Shown here piece by piece: positions 44,652-55,658 of a stretch of 64,000 nucleotides of DNA. Numbering within the stretch: position 1 is the stretch's first letter; every line of letters begins with the position of its first letter. The notes below the pieces were generated by a model, which worked only from the letters and a program-made list of their open reading frames with translations, did not search any database and had not been told where the DNA came from. The stretch is from Linyphia triangularis. Lineage: Eukaryota; Arthropoda; Arachnida; Araneae; Linyphiidae. A program made the translations under genes and the position numbers. The stretch is taken from assembly GCA_963978545.1 (NCBI GenBank), contig OZ021721.1, forward strand, positions 107,406,366 through 107,470,365. The letters are read 5' to 3'.

Positions 44652-45018
44652 TAGATAGTATTACATACAAAATAATTCACGTTTTTTCTTGATGAACCTA
44701 ATTAACAGAAATAAAAAATTTCAAAGTTTTTCCCTAATTGCCAATACTGAAAAGAGAACTGCGTTTTAGATTGCCCGATATTTCACATACCTAACACTAC
44801 TTATGTTCATACCATATAAACCAACTCTGTACATTACTTGGTTCTCAAAGTTTTAAAAAATAGTTGCAGGAAACTTGGTAAACATTCTTCATATAATTGT
44901 GAGGGCATTCGGGAGAACATGGAGCTGCTTTAAATACACTGAGAAAAGTTAATTTGCTCTTAAGTAAACGGAATCACATATTGATGGTTTGTAATACTTT
45001 TTCTAGTCTTAAGCGAAA
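44652..45018 (+). repeat. Tandem/dispersed repeat U, copy 1
   Basis: Carries 'aataattcacgttttttctt', 'gatgaacctaattaacag', 'gattgcccgatatttcacat' and 'cttaagcgaaactg'. It is the most diverged and shortest of three copies. Confidence 0.88.
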
Positions 45019-45496
45019 CTGAAAAAATAATTCATGTTTTTTCTTGATGAACCTAGTTAACAGAAATAACTTTTTTCAAAGTTTTTCCTTAATTGCCAAT
45101 ACGGTAGAGAACTGCGTTTTAGATTGCCCGATATTTCACATACCTAAAACTACTTATGTTCATACTACGTTCACTTACGTTTCTTTCATAAAGCCTCAAA
45201 CCAACTCTTTGCATCATTTCGTTCGCAAAGTTTTAGAAAATATATGCGGGAAACTTGGTAGACATTCCTCATATAATTGTGGTGGCATTCGAGAGAACAC
45301 TGAGCTACTTTAAATACACTGAGAAAAGTTAATTTGCTTTTAAGTAAACGGAATCACATGTTGATGGTTTGTAATACTGCTTCTAGTCTTGAGCGAAACT
45401 GAAAGAAAAAAAATGACAAAGCATTGAAATAAAAACCTTTGAAGTAAGGTTAGCCGTAGAAAATCTAACGAACTTGTCCTTGGAAAGCTTTCAATG
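45019..45496 (+). repeat. Tandem/dispersed repeat U, copy 2
   Basis: Directly follows copy 1 and extends it with 'tgacaaagcattgaaataaa' and 'gttagccgtagaaaatctaa'. The 89-codon frame 45044-45313 lies wholly inside the repeat and is not conserved as a frame in the other copies. Confidence 0.9.
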
Positions 45497-45768
45497 GAAA
45501 TTGTATATAGACTTCATCTTATATTATAGAATACAGAAATGTAAAATTTAGTTGGATTTGTATGTCTCAACGAGTCCTATTGGGCAACTAATAGCACTCC
45601 ATATAATTTCATTCATGTAAAAATTTCATCTGAAATTTTCCAAATTCTTCTATAACTAAAACTTTCTGCATTATTTTTAAGTCCTATACGATGATTTATT
45701 ATTATCTGTGTTTGAAAATAAAATAACATCACTCACTAAATCTATATTTTTATGTTCATTATCCACGT
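45497..45768 (+). repeat. Dispersed repeat H, copy 2 (between U copies)
   Basis: Partner of 38329-38615. Here it separates U copies 2 and 3, so either H inserted between them or H-plus-U is a larger compound unit of which 38329 holds only the H part. Confidence 0.8.
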
Positions 45769-46230
45769 AATGAATAGTATTATGTACAAAATAATTCACT
45801 TCTTTTCTCGATGAACCTAATTAACAGAAAGAACTGTTTTCAAAGTTTTTCCTTAATTGTTAATACGCAAGAGAATTGTGTTTTAGATTGACCGATATTT
45901 CACACACCTAACACTATTTATGTTCATACTATATAAACTAACTCTTTACATTACTTGGTTCTCAAAGTTTTAGAAAATAGATGCAGGAAACTTGGTAGAC
46001 ATTCTTCATATAATTGTGGTTGTATTCGAGAGAACACAGAGCTACTTTAAATACACTGAAAAAAGTTAATTTCTTTTAAGTAAACGGAATCACATGTTGG
46101 TGCCTTGTAATAATGCTTCTATTCTTAAGCGAAACTGAAGAAAATGACAAAGCATTGAAATAAAACCCTTTGAAGTATGGTTAGCCGTAGAAAATCTAAC
46201 GAACTTGACCTTGAAAAGCTTTCCATGCAA
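45769..46230 (+). repeat. Tandem/dispersed repeat U, copy 3
   Basis: Starts 'gaatagtattatgtacaaaa' and runs in register with copy 2 to 'gaaaagctttccatgcaa'. It carries more substitutions than copy 2. Confidence 0.9.
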
Positions 46231-46387
46231 TAAAAAGTAAAGCCAGACAGTGATTTCATCCTCATTATATTCAAAAGTGTTCTTTGAAAGGAGGAAGTAC
46301 TTTAAGCGCTCTGTTTTTTTTTCTTCTATCCCTTGAACAAGATACAGTTTATGATTTTCTGCATTTTAAATTTGCGCATTTTACCAA
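46231..46387. other. Spacer between repeat arrays
   Basis: No recognised feature. Confidence 0.5.
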
Positions 46388-47560
46388 GGGCTGAAATATA
46401 TTTATATTTCTAAGAAAGAACCTGTCTCTGCTCTATAAACTAAATTCTTCATTTTTTGGATACAATATCTTTCACAGTATTGGTTTAAAGCATATGAATT
46501 TTTATACCAGGTATAACATTTGTAATAAAAGATTAATAGAAACACTTCAAAGGAAAATAACTGGCCGTTAATTCATTTCCCTTTAAAAGTTTATCAAACC
46601 TAGCTACTAAAACATTTACCATGGGCTGAAATATACTTATTTTCATTAGAGGGAGCCTGCCTTTGTTCCATAAACTAAATTCTTCATTTTTTGGACACAA
46701 TATTTGTCACAGTATTGGCTAAAAGCTTACGAATTTTTATTCCAGGTATAACATTAGTAATAAAAGATTATTAAGAGAACCTCAAAGGAAAATAAATGGC
46801 TGTTTATTCATTTTACTTTAAAATTTATAAAACCGAGCTAGTAAAATATTTACAGAGGGATGAAATATACTTATGTTCCTAGGAGGGAGTCTGTCTCTGC
46901 TCCATAAACTAAATTCTTCATTTTTTGGACACAATATCTGACAGAGTATTGGTTTAAAGCATATGAATTTTTATACCAGGTATAACATTTGTAATAAAAG
47001 ATTAATAGAAACACTTCAAAGGAAAATAACTGGCCGTTAATTCATTTCCCTTTAAAAGTTTATCAAACCCAGCTACTAAAATATTTACCATGGGTTGAAA
47101 TATACTTATGTTCATTAGAGGGAGCCTGCCTTTGTTCCATAAACTAAATTCTTCATTTTTTGGACACAATATTTGTCACAGTATTGACTTAAAGCTTATG
47201 AATTTTTATACCAGGTATAACATTAGTAATAAAAGATTATTAAGAGAACCTCAAAGGATAATAAATGGCTGTTTATTCATTTTACTTTAAAATTTATAAA
47301 ACCGAGCTAGTAAAATATTTACAGTGGGATGAAATATACTTATGTTCCTAGGAGGGAGTCTGTCTCTGCTCCATAAACTAAATTCTTCATTTTTTTTGGA
47401 CACAATATCTAACAGAGTATTGGTTTAAAGCATATGAATTTTCATACCAGGTATAACGTTAGTAGTAAAAGATTATTAAGAAAACTTAAAAGGAAAATAA
47501 CTGATTGTTTATTTATTTCACTTTAAAAGTTTATAACACCCAGCTAGCAAAATATTTAGA
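46388..47560 (+). repeat. Two-level tandem array, ~235-bp units in ~470-bp pairs
   Basis: Units begin near 46388, 46623, 46858, 47091 and 47325. Units 1 and 3 end with 'ataactggccgttaattcat' and 'ttatcaaac', while units 2 and 4 end with 'ataaatggctgtttattcat' and 'aaccgagctagtaaaat'. Alternate units are nearly identical and neighbours are not, so a 470-bp pair was amplified. Unit 5 is partial and diverged at its end. The frame at 47108-47290 is a by-product. Confidence 0.94.
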
Positions 47561-48538
47561 AAAATTAATACTAATAAAAAAAAATTATTCCCTTTCAATT
47601 TTATAAGGATATTTTGTTGTTGTACTGGTATAAAGCGTCATATGTCTAAAAGAATTACTTCGGAAGGTATTAACATTAATTAGTTGAATGAAGTAGTAAC
47701 ATATTGAAGAGCCAGCCCTCTTAACACAAAAATTTCAAATTGCAAAACTACTTTCCTTTGAATAGTAAAAATATAAATATTCGCCTTTATATGCAACTAT
47801 TAATATACTTTAGTTTATTCATGACTAGTATGATATTCAACCATACAAACATTTCAAAATGCAAAACTACCTTCCTTCGAATAGAAAAAATATATATTTT
47901 CGTCTTGATATGCAACTATTATATACATTAATGTATTCATACCTAGTATGGTACTAGGAAATAATAAGTACATTTTATTGGTATTAATTTCTATTATTGA
48001 TGGTGCGAATATCTTACATTAACACTATAAGAAATTGAAAACGTTTGATTTCAGTAGATTTGTTACTGATGATAATGTGAAAAAAAAAATTTAAAAAATG
48101 AAGACAATAAATGCTGTAAATATATAAAATTTTCATTTGTTAGATCATTATAACAGCAGTTTACTCATAAACTTGTGCCTCTTTTACACTTTCCATTTTA
48201 AAATTTAATAAAAAAAATCACATTGGTGTAAGGGCAGAATAATTATTTTGGTTCGATAAATCAGCACTTTAAAAAGTTGGTCACAATGGAAGGGGAAAAG
48301 TTCGAGGAAAAACTTTTTTATGACTCAGGAAATTTCTATTCAATTTACAAACAAAAAGTAGGAAGTTTTTGGTATTTTTGATATTCGTTGTTCATTTGAT
48401 GGCTTCAATATTTAACAAATATTCCACCCTTACATGAGTTGGCCTGCAGGAACTGACCCACATTATTCAAAAATTAGATTCACATAACCCACTTCATTGT
48501 TGCCATCTAATATATGACGAATTTTAAAATTTCATCAT
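47561..48538. other. AT-rich sequence with a small direct repeat
   Basis: About 47725-47800 and 47845-47920 share 'atttcaaa.tgcaaaactac' and 'cgaatagaaaaaat', with 'atgcaactatta', as a ~120-bp pair. No gene. Confidence 0.55.
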
Positions 48539-49250
48539 TTAAGTGGAGTTCCGCACCGAAATTTCTTCAAAAATAAAAAATAAATTGCTTTTTAAAAAAT
48601 AGTTCATATATTTCTGAATAGAATTATGTTTTTATCTTATTCTTCGGGTGATTAGAACACCCCTAAATTACTTGTTATTTACATCACGATACAGGAGATT
48701 GAACGTCTTCTTAAAGTGCGTTTTTGAGCACTAGTGTTCTTCAGACATGTTGCAAATTTAAATCAATATATCTCCAGAACTATTAGCAAATTGCTATTTG
48801 ATTGGAGTATTAATTTGTTTAGTTCTAAACATTTTCTCTTCACAGAAATTCATTTTTTTTTTAATCTGTTTTGAAATATAACGCTTTGCTTTATTTCATG
48901 TTATCATATACGCTAAAATTTCAATATTTTAATTTAGAGATTTTTTTCTAATTCACCCATCAAAATTTTGTAACGATAATATTTTTCTTTATGTAATTAT
49001 GTATTACATAAAGCTTTCACTTTGAAACTTTTTAAAAAATTTCTTGACTTATATAAAAACTTGCGAACATCAATTTTTATGGAATTTTCTTTGTTTTTAA
49101 TTTTTTTTCAAAAATAAACACAATATTAAAAAAATTATTATCTCAAAGACATATAAAAAGTATCTTAGACAGAAGATAAATTTTTGAAATAAAAATATTT
49201 ATAAATAAAGCTTTTTTACTGTAATTATTTTTGGTACTGTTCCCTATTAA
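48539..49250 (+). mobile_element. GGTCC-family AT-rich element, copy 5
   Basis: Begins ttaagtggagttccgcacc and ends 'ggtactgttccctattaa'; TTAA lies at both edges. The interior includes 'gtgcgtttttgagcactagt' and 'tatatctccagaactatta', which occur inverted at 56140-56205 in copy 6. It lies 7 bp left of a piggyBac-like MITE. Confidence 0.72.
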
Positions 49251-49257
49251 ACACTTA

Positions 49258-49469
49258 TTAACCCTTTGCACTCCAGGCCTTTTTCGCGCGGAGGAATCAG
49301 CAACTCAAGACATTTTAGGTTCGGCTGGTGTTTATGGATTTGCTTCATAGAAACTGAACACAGTCATTGGCCTTGCATTGAATTCCCGCATCACACCTAA
49401 TGGTCCTCTCGTGGTTTGGCATCCAATCGTGTGGCGCCTGAGAGGCGCCACTGGAGTGCAAAGGGTTAA
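49258..49469. mobile_element. piggyBac-like MITE with TTAA duplication
   Basis: After TTAA it begins ccctttgcactccaggc, and it ends gccactggagtgcaaaggg before TTAA. These near-perfect inverted ends of about 18 bp start with CCCTTTG, as in many piggyBac elements. The interior is GC-rich for this window, with a further fold-back 'ggcgcctgagaggcgcc'. It is 212 bp including both TTAA and has no coding capacity. Confidence 0.93.
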
Positions 49470-50379
49470 TATGTTTCAATGGAAAAAAGAAGGTTGAGAA
49501 AGGGCTCTCCTCTGAGGAAGTTTCTAGTAAATTGAGATAACTTATTTGAGTATTAAGAGTTAAATTCGTAAATTTTAACTTTGACGTTTTTCACAAAATT
49601 ATTTTCACAGTCAGCACAGTATATAAAAAAAGTATGATCCAAATTCCTTCAAAATTTGTAAGAGTAATTGCTACATCAGTACTATGCTTAACATTCACTA
49701 CCACCAAAGAAAAATATGAAGGGGGGGGGGGGGGAGATTTTAGAAGTTTTTTTTTTTTAGCGATCTTTTTTTATTCGATATCCTCAAAGTTTTACAATTT
49801 CTGAAATTTATTTTAGCTAGTAGAGAGTTTATACATACAATAGTAAGAAAAAAAAAATGCAAAATGGACATTTTGCGTGCCTTTTAAATTAAGTTATGCT
49901 GCACGCAGCACTTGTAAAATTTTCGGGTTTGTTAAAAATTGCACCTCTTGCAGTCCCTAGTTAGGCCCTCATTATTATTTTTCTAAAGTTTTAGAGTCGT
50001 TTATAAATCTACATACTTAATTATATATGCATGCCTAAAAATTCTAAATCTAAGAGTTAAATAATAGTTAATTAAACTCTCAAAAATACACTAAAAAACC
50101 GTTGATTTCAACGATTTTAAAAGGGTTCTTAGAACCTTAAGATTTATGAAGATAAAGTCTCAAATCGAGTTGGCTCATTATAAAAAGCTTTATTATCGTA
50201 TAATCCTCTCTGTTAGATTATACTTCTATTAGATTTACTTTGTGCGCAAATTGTAAATCTTAATTTCTTTTGAACAGAAAAATATGAAAATTAATAAGTG
50301 TTTATTCTGACACATCGTTTTGAAATTCGATGAGTTTGAATGAATGAATGAGTTTTATGAGTTGAAATGAATGAGTTTA
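49470..50379. other. AT-rich sequence, nothing recognised
   Basis: Contains a G run of about fourteen bases (49721-49734) next to a T run. No gene. Confidence 0.45.
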
Positions 50380-50620
50380 TCGTATTCCTCATGAAATGAA
50401 GGACCCTATGTTCCCTTTATTGGATAGTGTAGCCTAAACGGCAACTTTTGCAGAATGCAATGTTTTGGCAAGACATACAAATGGGGTTTTAGTACCCCGT
50501 GTTCACCGGTTTTGTGTATTGACAAATCCGTCCAAATGAAAATGGCTTTCATCGGTAAACCATATGCACCCGTCATTCAATTTACTCCCATCAATCAATG
50601 TTGCAAACCTGTGTATTTAA
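50380..50620 (-). pseudogene. DDE-type transposase fragment (mariner-like)
   Basis: On the minus strand, about 50590 to 50420 reads CIWFTDESHFHLDGFVNTQN, then, after a stop, KTPFVCLAKTLHSAKVAV. The WFTDESHFHLDG...N.QN motif and the LHS.KV.V motif resemble the region around the first catalytic Asp of a mariner-like transposase family common in arthropods. The second and third catalytic sites are absent and no ends were found. The plus-strand 115-codon frame 50455-50802 is antisense to it and is rejected. Confidence 0.7.
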
Positions 50621-50799
50621 ATTTCTATATCTATTTATCCAGTATACGACTGCCTCTCACTGTTTCGCAGTTAAGAAATTTCAAATGGATTCCTATCTGG
50701 AAACACCCAATAAATGTAATATCACAATTTGCTGTAGATAGAAAAAAAAATTCCAAAATTTCTTTTAATATTGTTAGAAAAATCGTCTGTATAAAATTG

Positions 50800-51150
50800 T
50801 AAATAAAGACGAATTTATTTTAAAGTTCTATTTTATCTCATTTTATTCTCTACATAATTGTAAATAGTGACGTATTTCTTTTAATGTTCTATTTTATTTT
50901 ATTTGTCGCAGGTTAGAAAAAGGTGGCAACACCTAAATCAATCGGGAAATTTCTAGTCATTTTGATCACGCGAATGGAATTGAAAAAATTGAATCGAGAG
51001 CAGACAAGTATTAAATGCTGTTCGCAAAGCATCGAAAATTTTGTTTACATTCGCGGTGACTGAATTATCGCTGTGTTCGAAGTTGTATATACCGTAGCTT
51101 GTATTGAAGCTTGATAGCGATTTTTCTGTTGTTCGATGAAGTTTTGTGAG
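50800..51150 (+). repeat. Dispersed repeat G, copy 2
   Basis: Inverse partner of 20900-21320: 'gtaaatagtgacgtatttc', 'gttagaaaaaggtggcaac', 'acctaaatcaatcgggaaa', 'tttctagtcattttgatcac', 'gtgttcgaagttgtatatac' and 'cttgtattgaagcttgatag'. It has the same local ~70-bp doubling at its left edge. Non-coding, class unknown. Confidence 0.72.
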
Positions 51151-51240
51151 TCTTCGAAGAAAGAATAAATTATAGTTTTTATTTAGTAAAAACTGCTTCA
51201 TCATTTCCTCGGTGAAAATTTCATAATAATATTTTTGGTT

Positions 51241-51600
51241 TATCTAGTACCCAGTATGCAATCCTACGAGGCGTGATCCAAAACCGCGTGGCAATACAAG
51301 GTACTCAAACATCCGAATACCCTTGTGCCAAATTGGCTCCACTTTTGGCGAGACTTTGCTTGGGCAGTAACCTAGAGTTGAACATGCTCGGAAGCTCCGC
51401 TCGATTTTCCATATATCGATTCCGTTCAAAGCTGGAAGCATCCTTAGGGTGCGTGCTCTTGCTTTTCACAAGAGAGGATCTGTTTTGCTCCGCATCTTCC
51501 TGCGTTTTAGCATCCCTCCACTTTAGAATCAAAATTTAATATATTCAAAGAGGCCACTTAAGTCTGCTGCGTGGAGAAATACACGTTAACGTGGGGCCTT
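51241..51600. other. Less AT-rich segment with overlapping unassigned frames
   Basis: Frames on both strands (51273-51539 plus, 51305-51532 and 51244-51441 minus) cross the same DNA. The 51305-51532 minus frame reads with a plausible hydrophilic composition (DAKTQEDAEQNRSSLVKSK), but I recognise no family. It may be a decayed exon or element interior. Confidence 0.3.
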
Positions 51601-51830
51601 GCGTTTAGTGTCTTTCGCGTCGGCTACACTTTGTAAGATTAGGAGGTTATACTTTGTTAGTGTCGAAGAACTGAGGTTGTTATTTTGAAAGAAAGTATAA
51701 ACGAGATTTGAGTGTTGCTCTATTTTAGAATCAATGTTTAATTTATTCGAAGGGCTCACTTTTAGAGATGAAATGCGCAGTGGTTTGTAGTTAGGGCCTT
51801 GTTGAAGTGGTCGAATAATCGTGTTAACTG
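51523..51830 (+). repeat. Diverged ~205-bp direct repeat, two units
   Basis: 'tagaatcaaaatttaatata' and 'ttcaaagaggccact' near 51523 recur as 'tagaatcaatgtttaattta' and 'ttcgaagggctcact' near 51727, each followed by a 'ggggccttgc' or 'agggccttgt' segment. Confidence 0.6.
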
Positions 51831-54381
51831 TATTTTGTAAAGATATGAGTTTGCTTTCCGTATGCGAGGTATTTCATAAACCAGCATATCCAAAAAATAT
51901 TCGTGGCATTTTGATAAAGTGTCTCATGTTTTTCCCATGAAACTTAATTCTTGGAAGTAAAAATCGGGGAATTTTTTAACTCTAAGGTTTAACAAATAAT
52001 TTTCCTCTTTAGTTTAGTAATATTTGAATGCTGAAAGGTAATTGTTTGAAACGATGGTTGCTTATACGTTGAGAAATACGAATAATTTGTAATATTTCGT
52101 TGATAATTTTTTTAATAATAATTATATTTTTGAAGGGTGTGAAAAATTATTTCACTTAAACTAAAACAGTTCCAAATAAAAAGCATGAAAATCAAGTTCA
52201 ATAAAAGCTGAATAAATTTGAATATACTTCGATTATGAACGATTTCTTTATCGATGATAAAAAATAGTTTTCACTTATAACGCTTCATTTGTTTTTATTG
52301 CTTTAACCCACACATCTGCAATTCAACACATCTGGCAATTATTTTTTTTGTTATTAATACTTATTACTTAAACTCGTGATTTAAAATTTAATTTTTTAAA
52401 AGTATATCTTACGTCATCAATGTAGCTCATAACCCAACTGTTTGGAGCAGACGCATATAAAAATATCGAGAACTTGTAAAAGAATATGCCAGTACTTGTA
52501 ATAGATGTGTATTGTTAATCATTAATTAATTTTCATCTTACCTAGAGTAATATAGTATATAGATCAGGTATTAATTTTTATACCTATTGTATATTAGAAT
52601 ATATGTTAGAGTAAAAGATATTCTTGAATACTTTACTGGTGTTATAATCAACCTAAAACTAATCCTGCAGAAGTGATGAGGTCTAAAATGTATGAAACTG
52701 CCTGGGGAATGAATATCTTTCTGGTCAAAGAAAGAAAAGTTATTTCTTATTCTTCTTTCTGAATTTTCTGTCGTGACAAGGAATAGAGTCCAAGTGATTT
52801 CAAACAAACACGACCGAAAGAAAACAATTTGTGTCTACGGAGTCTTTTTAATAGTTTTCCCACCAGAAAAAAAATTTATAGACTTAGTGTCACTGGGATG
52901 TTTATTCTTTGTCAAATTATTCTTTTGTTGTCAAATCACGTGCATTGTTTGTTATTTAATTCTATCTAATAATGCTGAGGATTACTAGAACGAAAATATG
53001 CTTTTTTTGGTCTCCCTTATTTCGATGTTGCTTTATTACCGAAAGTTGAAATACCAACTAATCTTTTCGAAATGTATATTTTTGTTTTAGAGATGCGATT
53101 TTTTTTAACAATATATGTACTGACATAGTTGCTTTGCAAAGGATTAATTATTTTTATTATATTATTTTTATTATAAACGATATGATATCTAGAAACGCGC
53201 CAGTGTTCCGCCGCCAAGTCCTATGTCAAAGTGGCAGACATGCAAGTATATATTATATTGGCAGAGTTTCGACCCCTAAGAGCTCAGCTTTTATTATAGC
53301 TAAATCCCTGATTTTTTTCCATCATGTTTCCATCCTGATCATCATGAGCAGACGAAAAATAACACCATAATTGCTAACACTAAACAAGGGACCATGTTAA
53401 AAAAATTCCTTTGAAAATCGCTGAAGTCACAGGAATTTTGCTCTTTTTCTGATTCTTCTTCTTCTCAAGACCAAAACTTTAGCCATGGCTACAGCCAAAA
53501 CTAATTGATGATTTTATACCATTCTTTTTCATTCTTCTCAGCTTAATTAGAGTAAGTTCTTTTTGTATGTATGATTTGATAGGTAGGAGGGTCTATACCC
53601 CACGGAAATGATCCTGATACTTGGGAATTTTAACCAGGCGAACAGCTTAAACGCTTTAATATATTCATACCATTCAAAGTTTTCTATGTGTCAGGTCGTA
53701 TTCGAATCATGCACCTTCTGATCACTAGCCTGATATCTTAAGGACTCCAACACTTAAGCTTGCTGAATTACTCTTAAAATAATAACGAGTCTTACATTTC
53801 AAACTTAAAGCGAAAGTTGCTTTGTGACTCATTTTTTTAAATATATTATAAAGCTGGTCATCCTCAATTTCTCATTGTTTGTATGTTTGTTTTTGTTTGT
53901 ATGTTTTACTTACTTTGTACAATTACTTATTTTTTAGTATATAATTGCATGTTTTTTTCCCCAAGTTATAATAGGTACATATTTTTACTACGAAATTTTT
54001 TCTTGTTGTTGTAAGAAAGATTTCTCCTTAAAAAAACGAAAAGCATTTAGATTGTAAACCTAAATCTCTCTACAATATTTAATATGATATTTTCTGTCAC
54101 TCTCAATACAAAGAGTAGTAATGATCTAAGTAAGTAAGAGTAGTAAGGGAATCTAATGGTGTTGTCGCTTATTCCATTTTTTTCTTACAGCGACGATATG
54201 ATTATTCACGTTAAAATATGCCTTAGTCGTATCTTACTCATTTAAAACATAACAAACACACCAAAAGGAATTGATATCTCCCAAAAAAAACACGAGACAT
54301 TGTAAAAAAAAGCTCTCCAAGTAAAGTAATCAGTCAGAAAAAGTTGTGAAATCTAATTGTTTGACTGTTGGTCGTCCGCGT
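51831..54381. other. AT-rich sequence, no gene recognised
   Basis: Over 2.5 kb with several short frames (52571-52807, 52773-52988, 53017-53217, 53134-53370), all overlapping on opposite strands and without motifs. Around 53690-53720, 'gtcgtattcgaatcatgcac' is faintly like a SINE B-box region. Nothing firm. Confidence 0.4.
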
Positions 54382-54397
54382 TTAGTTTCTTTGTGGT

Positions 54398-54567
54398 TGG
54401 TTGGTAGTTTTCAGATTATCTGGAGTCGTCAGCAACACGAGGGCTATAATGCACCGAAACATTCGTCATTTGACAAGCCAACATGCATTTACAAACACCC
54501 ATGCCTTACACGGGACTCGAACCCGCAACCTCGCGGTCTAGAAGCTAGCACGCTAACCACTATACCG
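54398..54567 (-). mobile_element. SINE-A copy 5, 16-bp target duplication
   Basis: On the minus strand the head begins directly at cggtatagtggttagcgtgc, so it is slightly 5'-shortened. The B box is intact (54513-54523), the body is slightly mutated (tggagtcgtcagc) and the tail is AACC-type. The direct repeat ttagtttctttgtggt flanks it (54382-54397, 54568-54583), the longest duplication in the set. The 85-codon plus-strand frame is an artefact. Confidence 0.95.
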
Positions 54568-54583
54568 TTAGTTTCTTTGTGGT

Positions 54584-55658
54584 ACTTGTACACAATGAAC
54601 TAAATTGGGATTATTAGGGGAATTCCCCATAGGCAATTAGGCAATCAGTACTTGGCAGGCTAGAATTGAAGCTTTAAAGGATACTGTCTGTTTATCACAA
54701 AAATAGTTCCCGTTTTAGCAAAGAGTAGCGTTGTATGTTACCATGGGAGCAAGATTATACCCATTTTCCTGTGAGGATTTCCTAAGAGATACATCTAAAT
54801 TTGCGATATAGGAACTTTTTTTTTTTTAGACTTCAATATCCTGCATGCACATCCCTATTCTAAATTGACGAAACTCGTATCTATAGCGATCGCCACCAAA
54901 CAGATTATCTGACGGGAGCTCCTGACAGACATATAGTAACTTATGCTGTGTCAAGTGTTGCATAGAAAATATTGAAGAATATTTGACGTGCACTGGATTA
55001 TCGACTTTACCTACTCTGAAATACGAATGGGTAAAACTTGGATTTGACCAATGTAATTCATTTAAAAAAAAAACTTTAGTTTCGAAACAGTCATAATCAA
55101 TAACTAGGGATAACCTTATATTGAAATACATACTTAACATAATGACATTTTTGTTCAATGTTTTTAACTGTTGAAATTTTATTCGTTGTGCAAGAAAGTT
55201 TAATGGAACATTATTTTTTAACTATTTCAATTTACCATACTTAAATTTACTGTAGAATAAAGTTGATAAATAAAGTTTTATTAAACATTGTTGCAAGACA
55301 TTCTACATATTGCTGCATAGTAGAAAAACAGTTTAATAATAAAGAGCGGGAATGTATAAAGCGCATTACTGCACAGATCTTGAGGCACGATAAAGTCAAA
55401 CATTGACGCTGCAATTGATATTTATGGCGGCATAGAAGATAAATGGAATGATTGACCATGAGACCACTTCTTTGAATATATTCTGACAATCCCTCCTTTA
55501 TTCTTCCTCCGATAATTGTATTTTGGATTTTCAGGGAGTTAGATAATGGCGTTACTTTATGGCTGATTAGCACTTTTGCTTTAAAAGCCACTAAATGAGT
55601 TGTTTACTTGTTTGGAAACCTGTGATGGTTACTTAGTGACGTTGTAGTGGATATAGGA
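54584..55658. other. Unassigned region with two minus-strand frames
   Basis: A 110-codon frame (54826-55158) ends in a TAA directly followed by a run of A on the minus strand, and a 114-codon frame (55247-55591) lies upstream of it. Neither shows a domain I know. The adjacent A run could hint at a retrocopied 3' end, but with no 3' untranslated part that is weak. Composition is somewhat less AT-rich than the neighbours. Confidence 0.3.

Noticed and set aside
45044..45313. 89-codon frame
   Set aside because: It lies inside repeat U, and the frame is broken in the other two copies.
50455..50802. 115-codon plus-strand frame
   Set aside because: It is antisense to a recognisable transposase fragment on the minus strand.
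53690..53740. A third SINE family
   Set aside because: Only a weak B-box-like word was seen, with no body, tail or duplication.
13726..54567. tRNA genes at the SINE-A and SINE-B loci
   Set aside because: A and B boxes are present, but no acceptor stem can be formed, and each locus has a SINE body, tail and target duplication.
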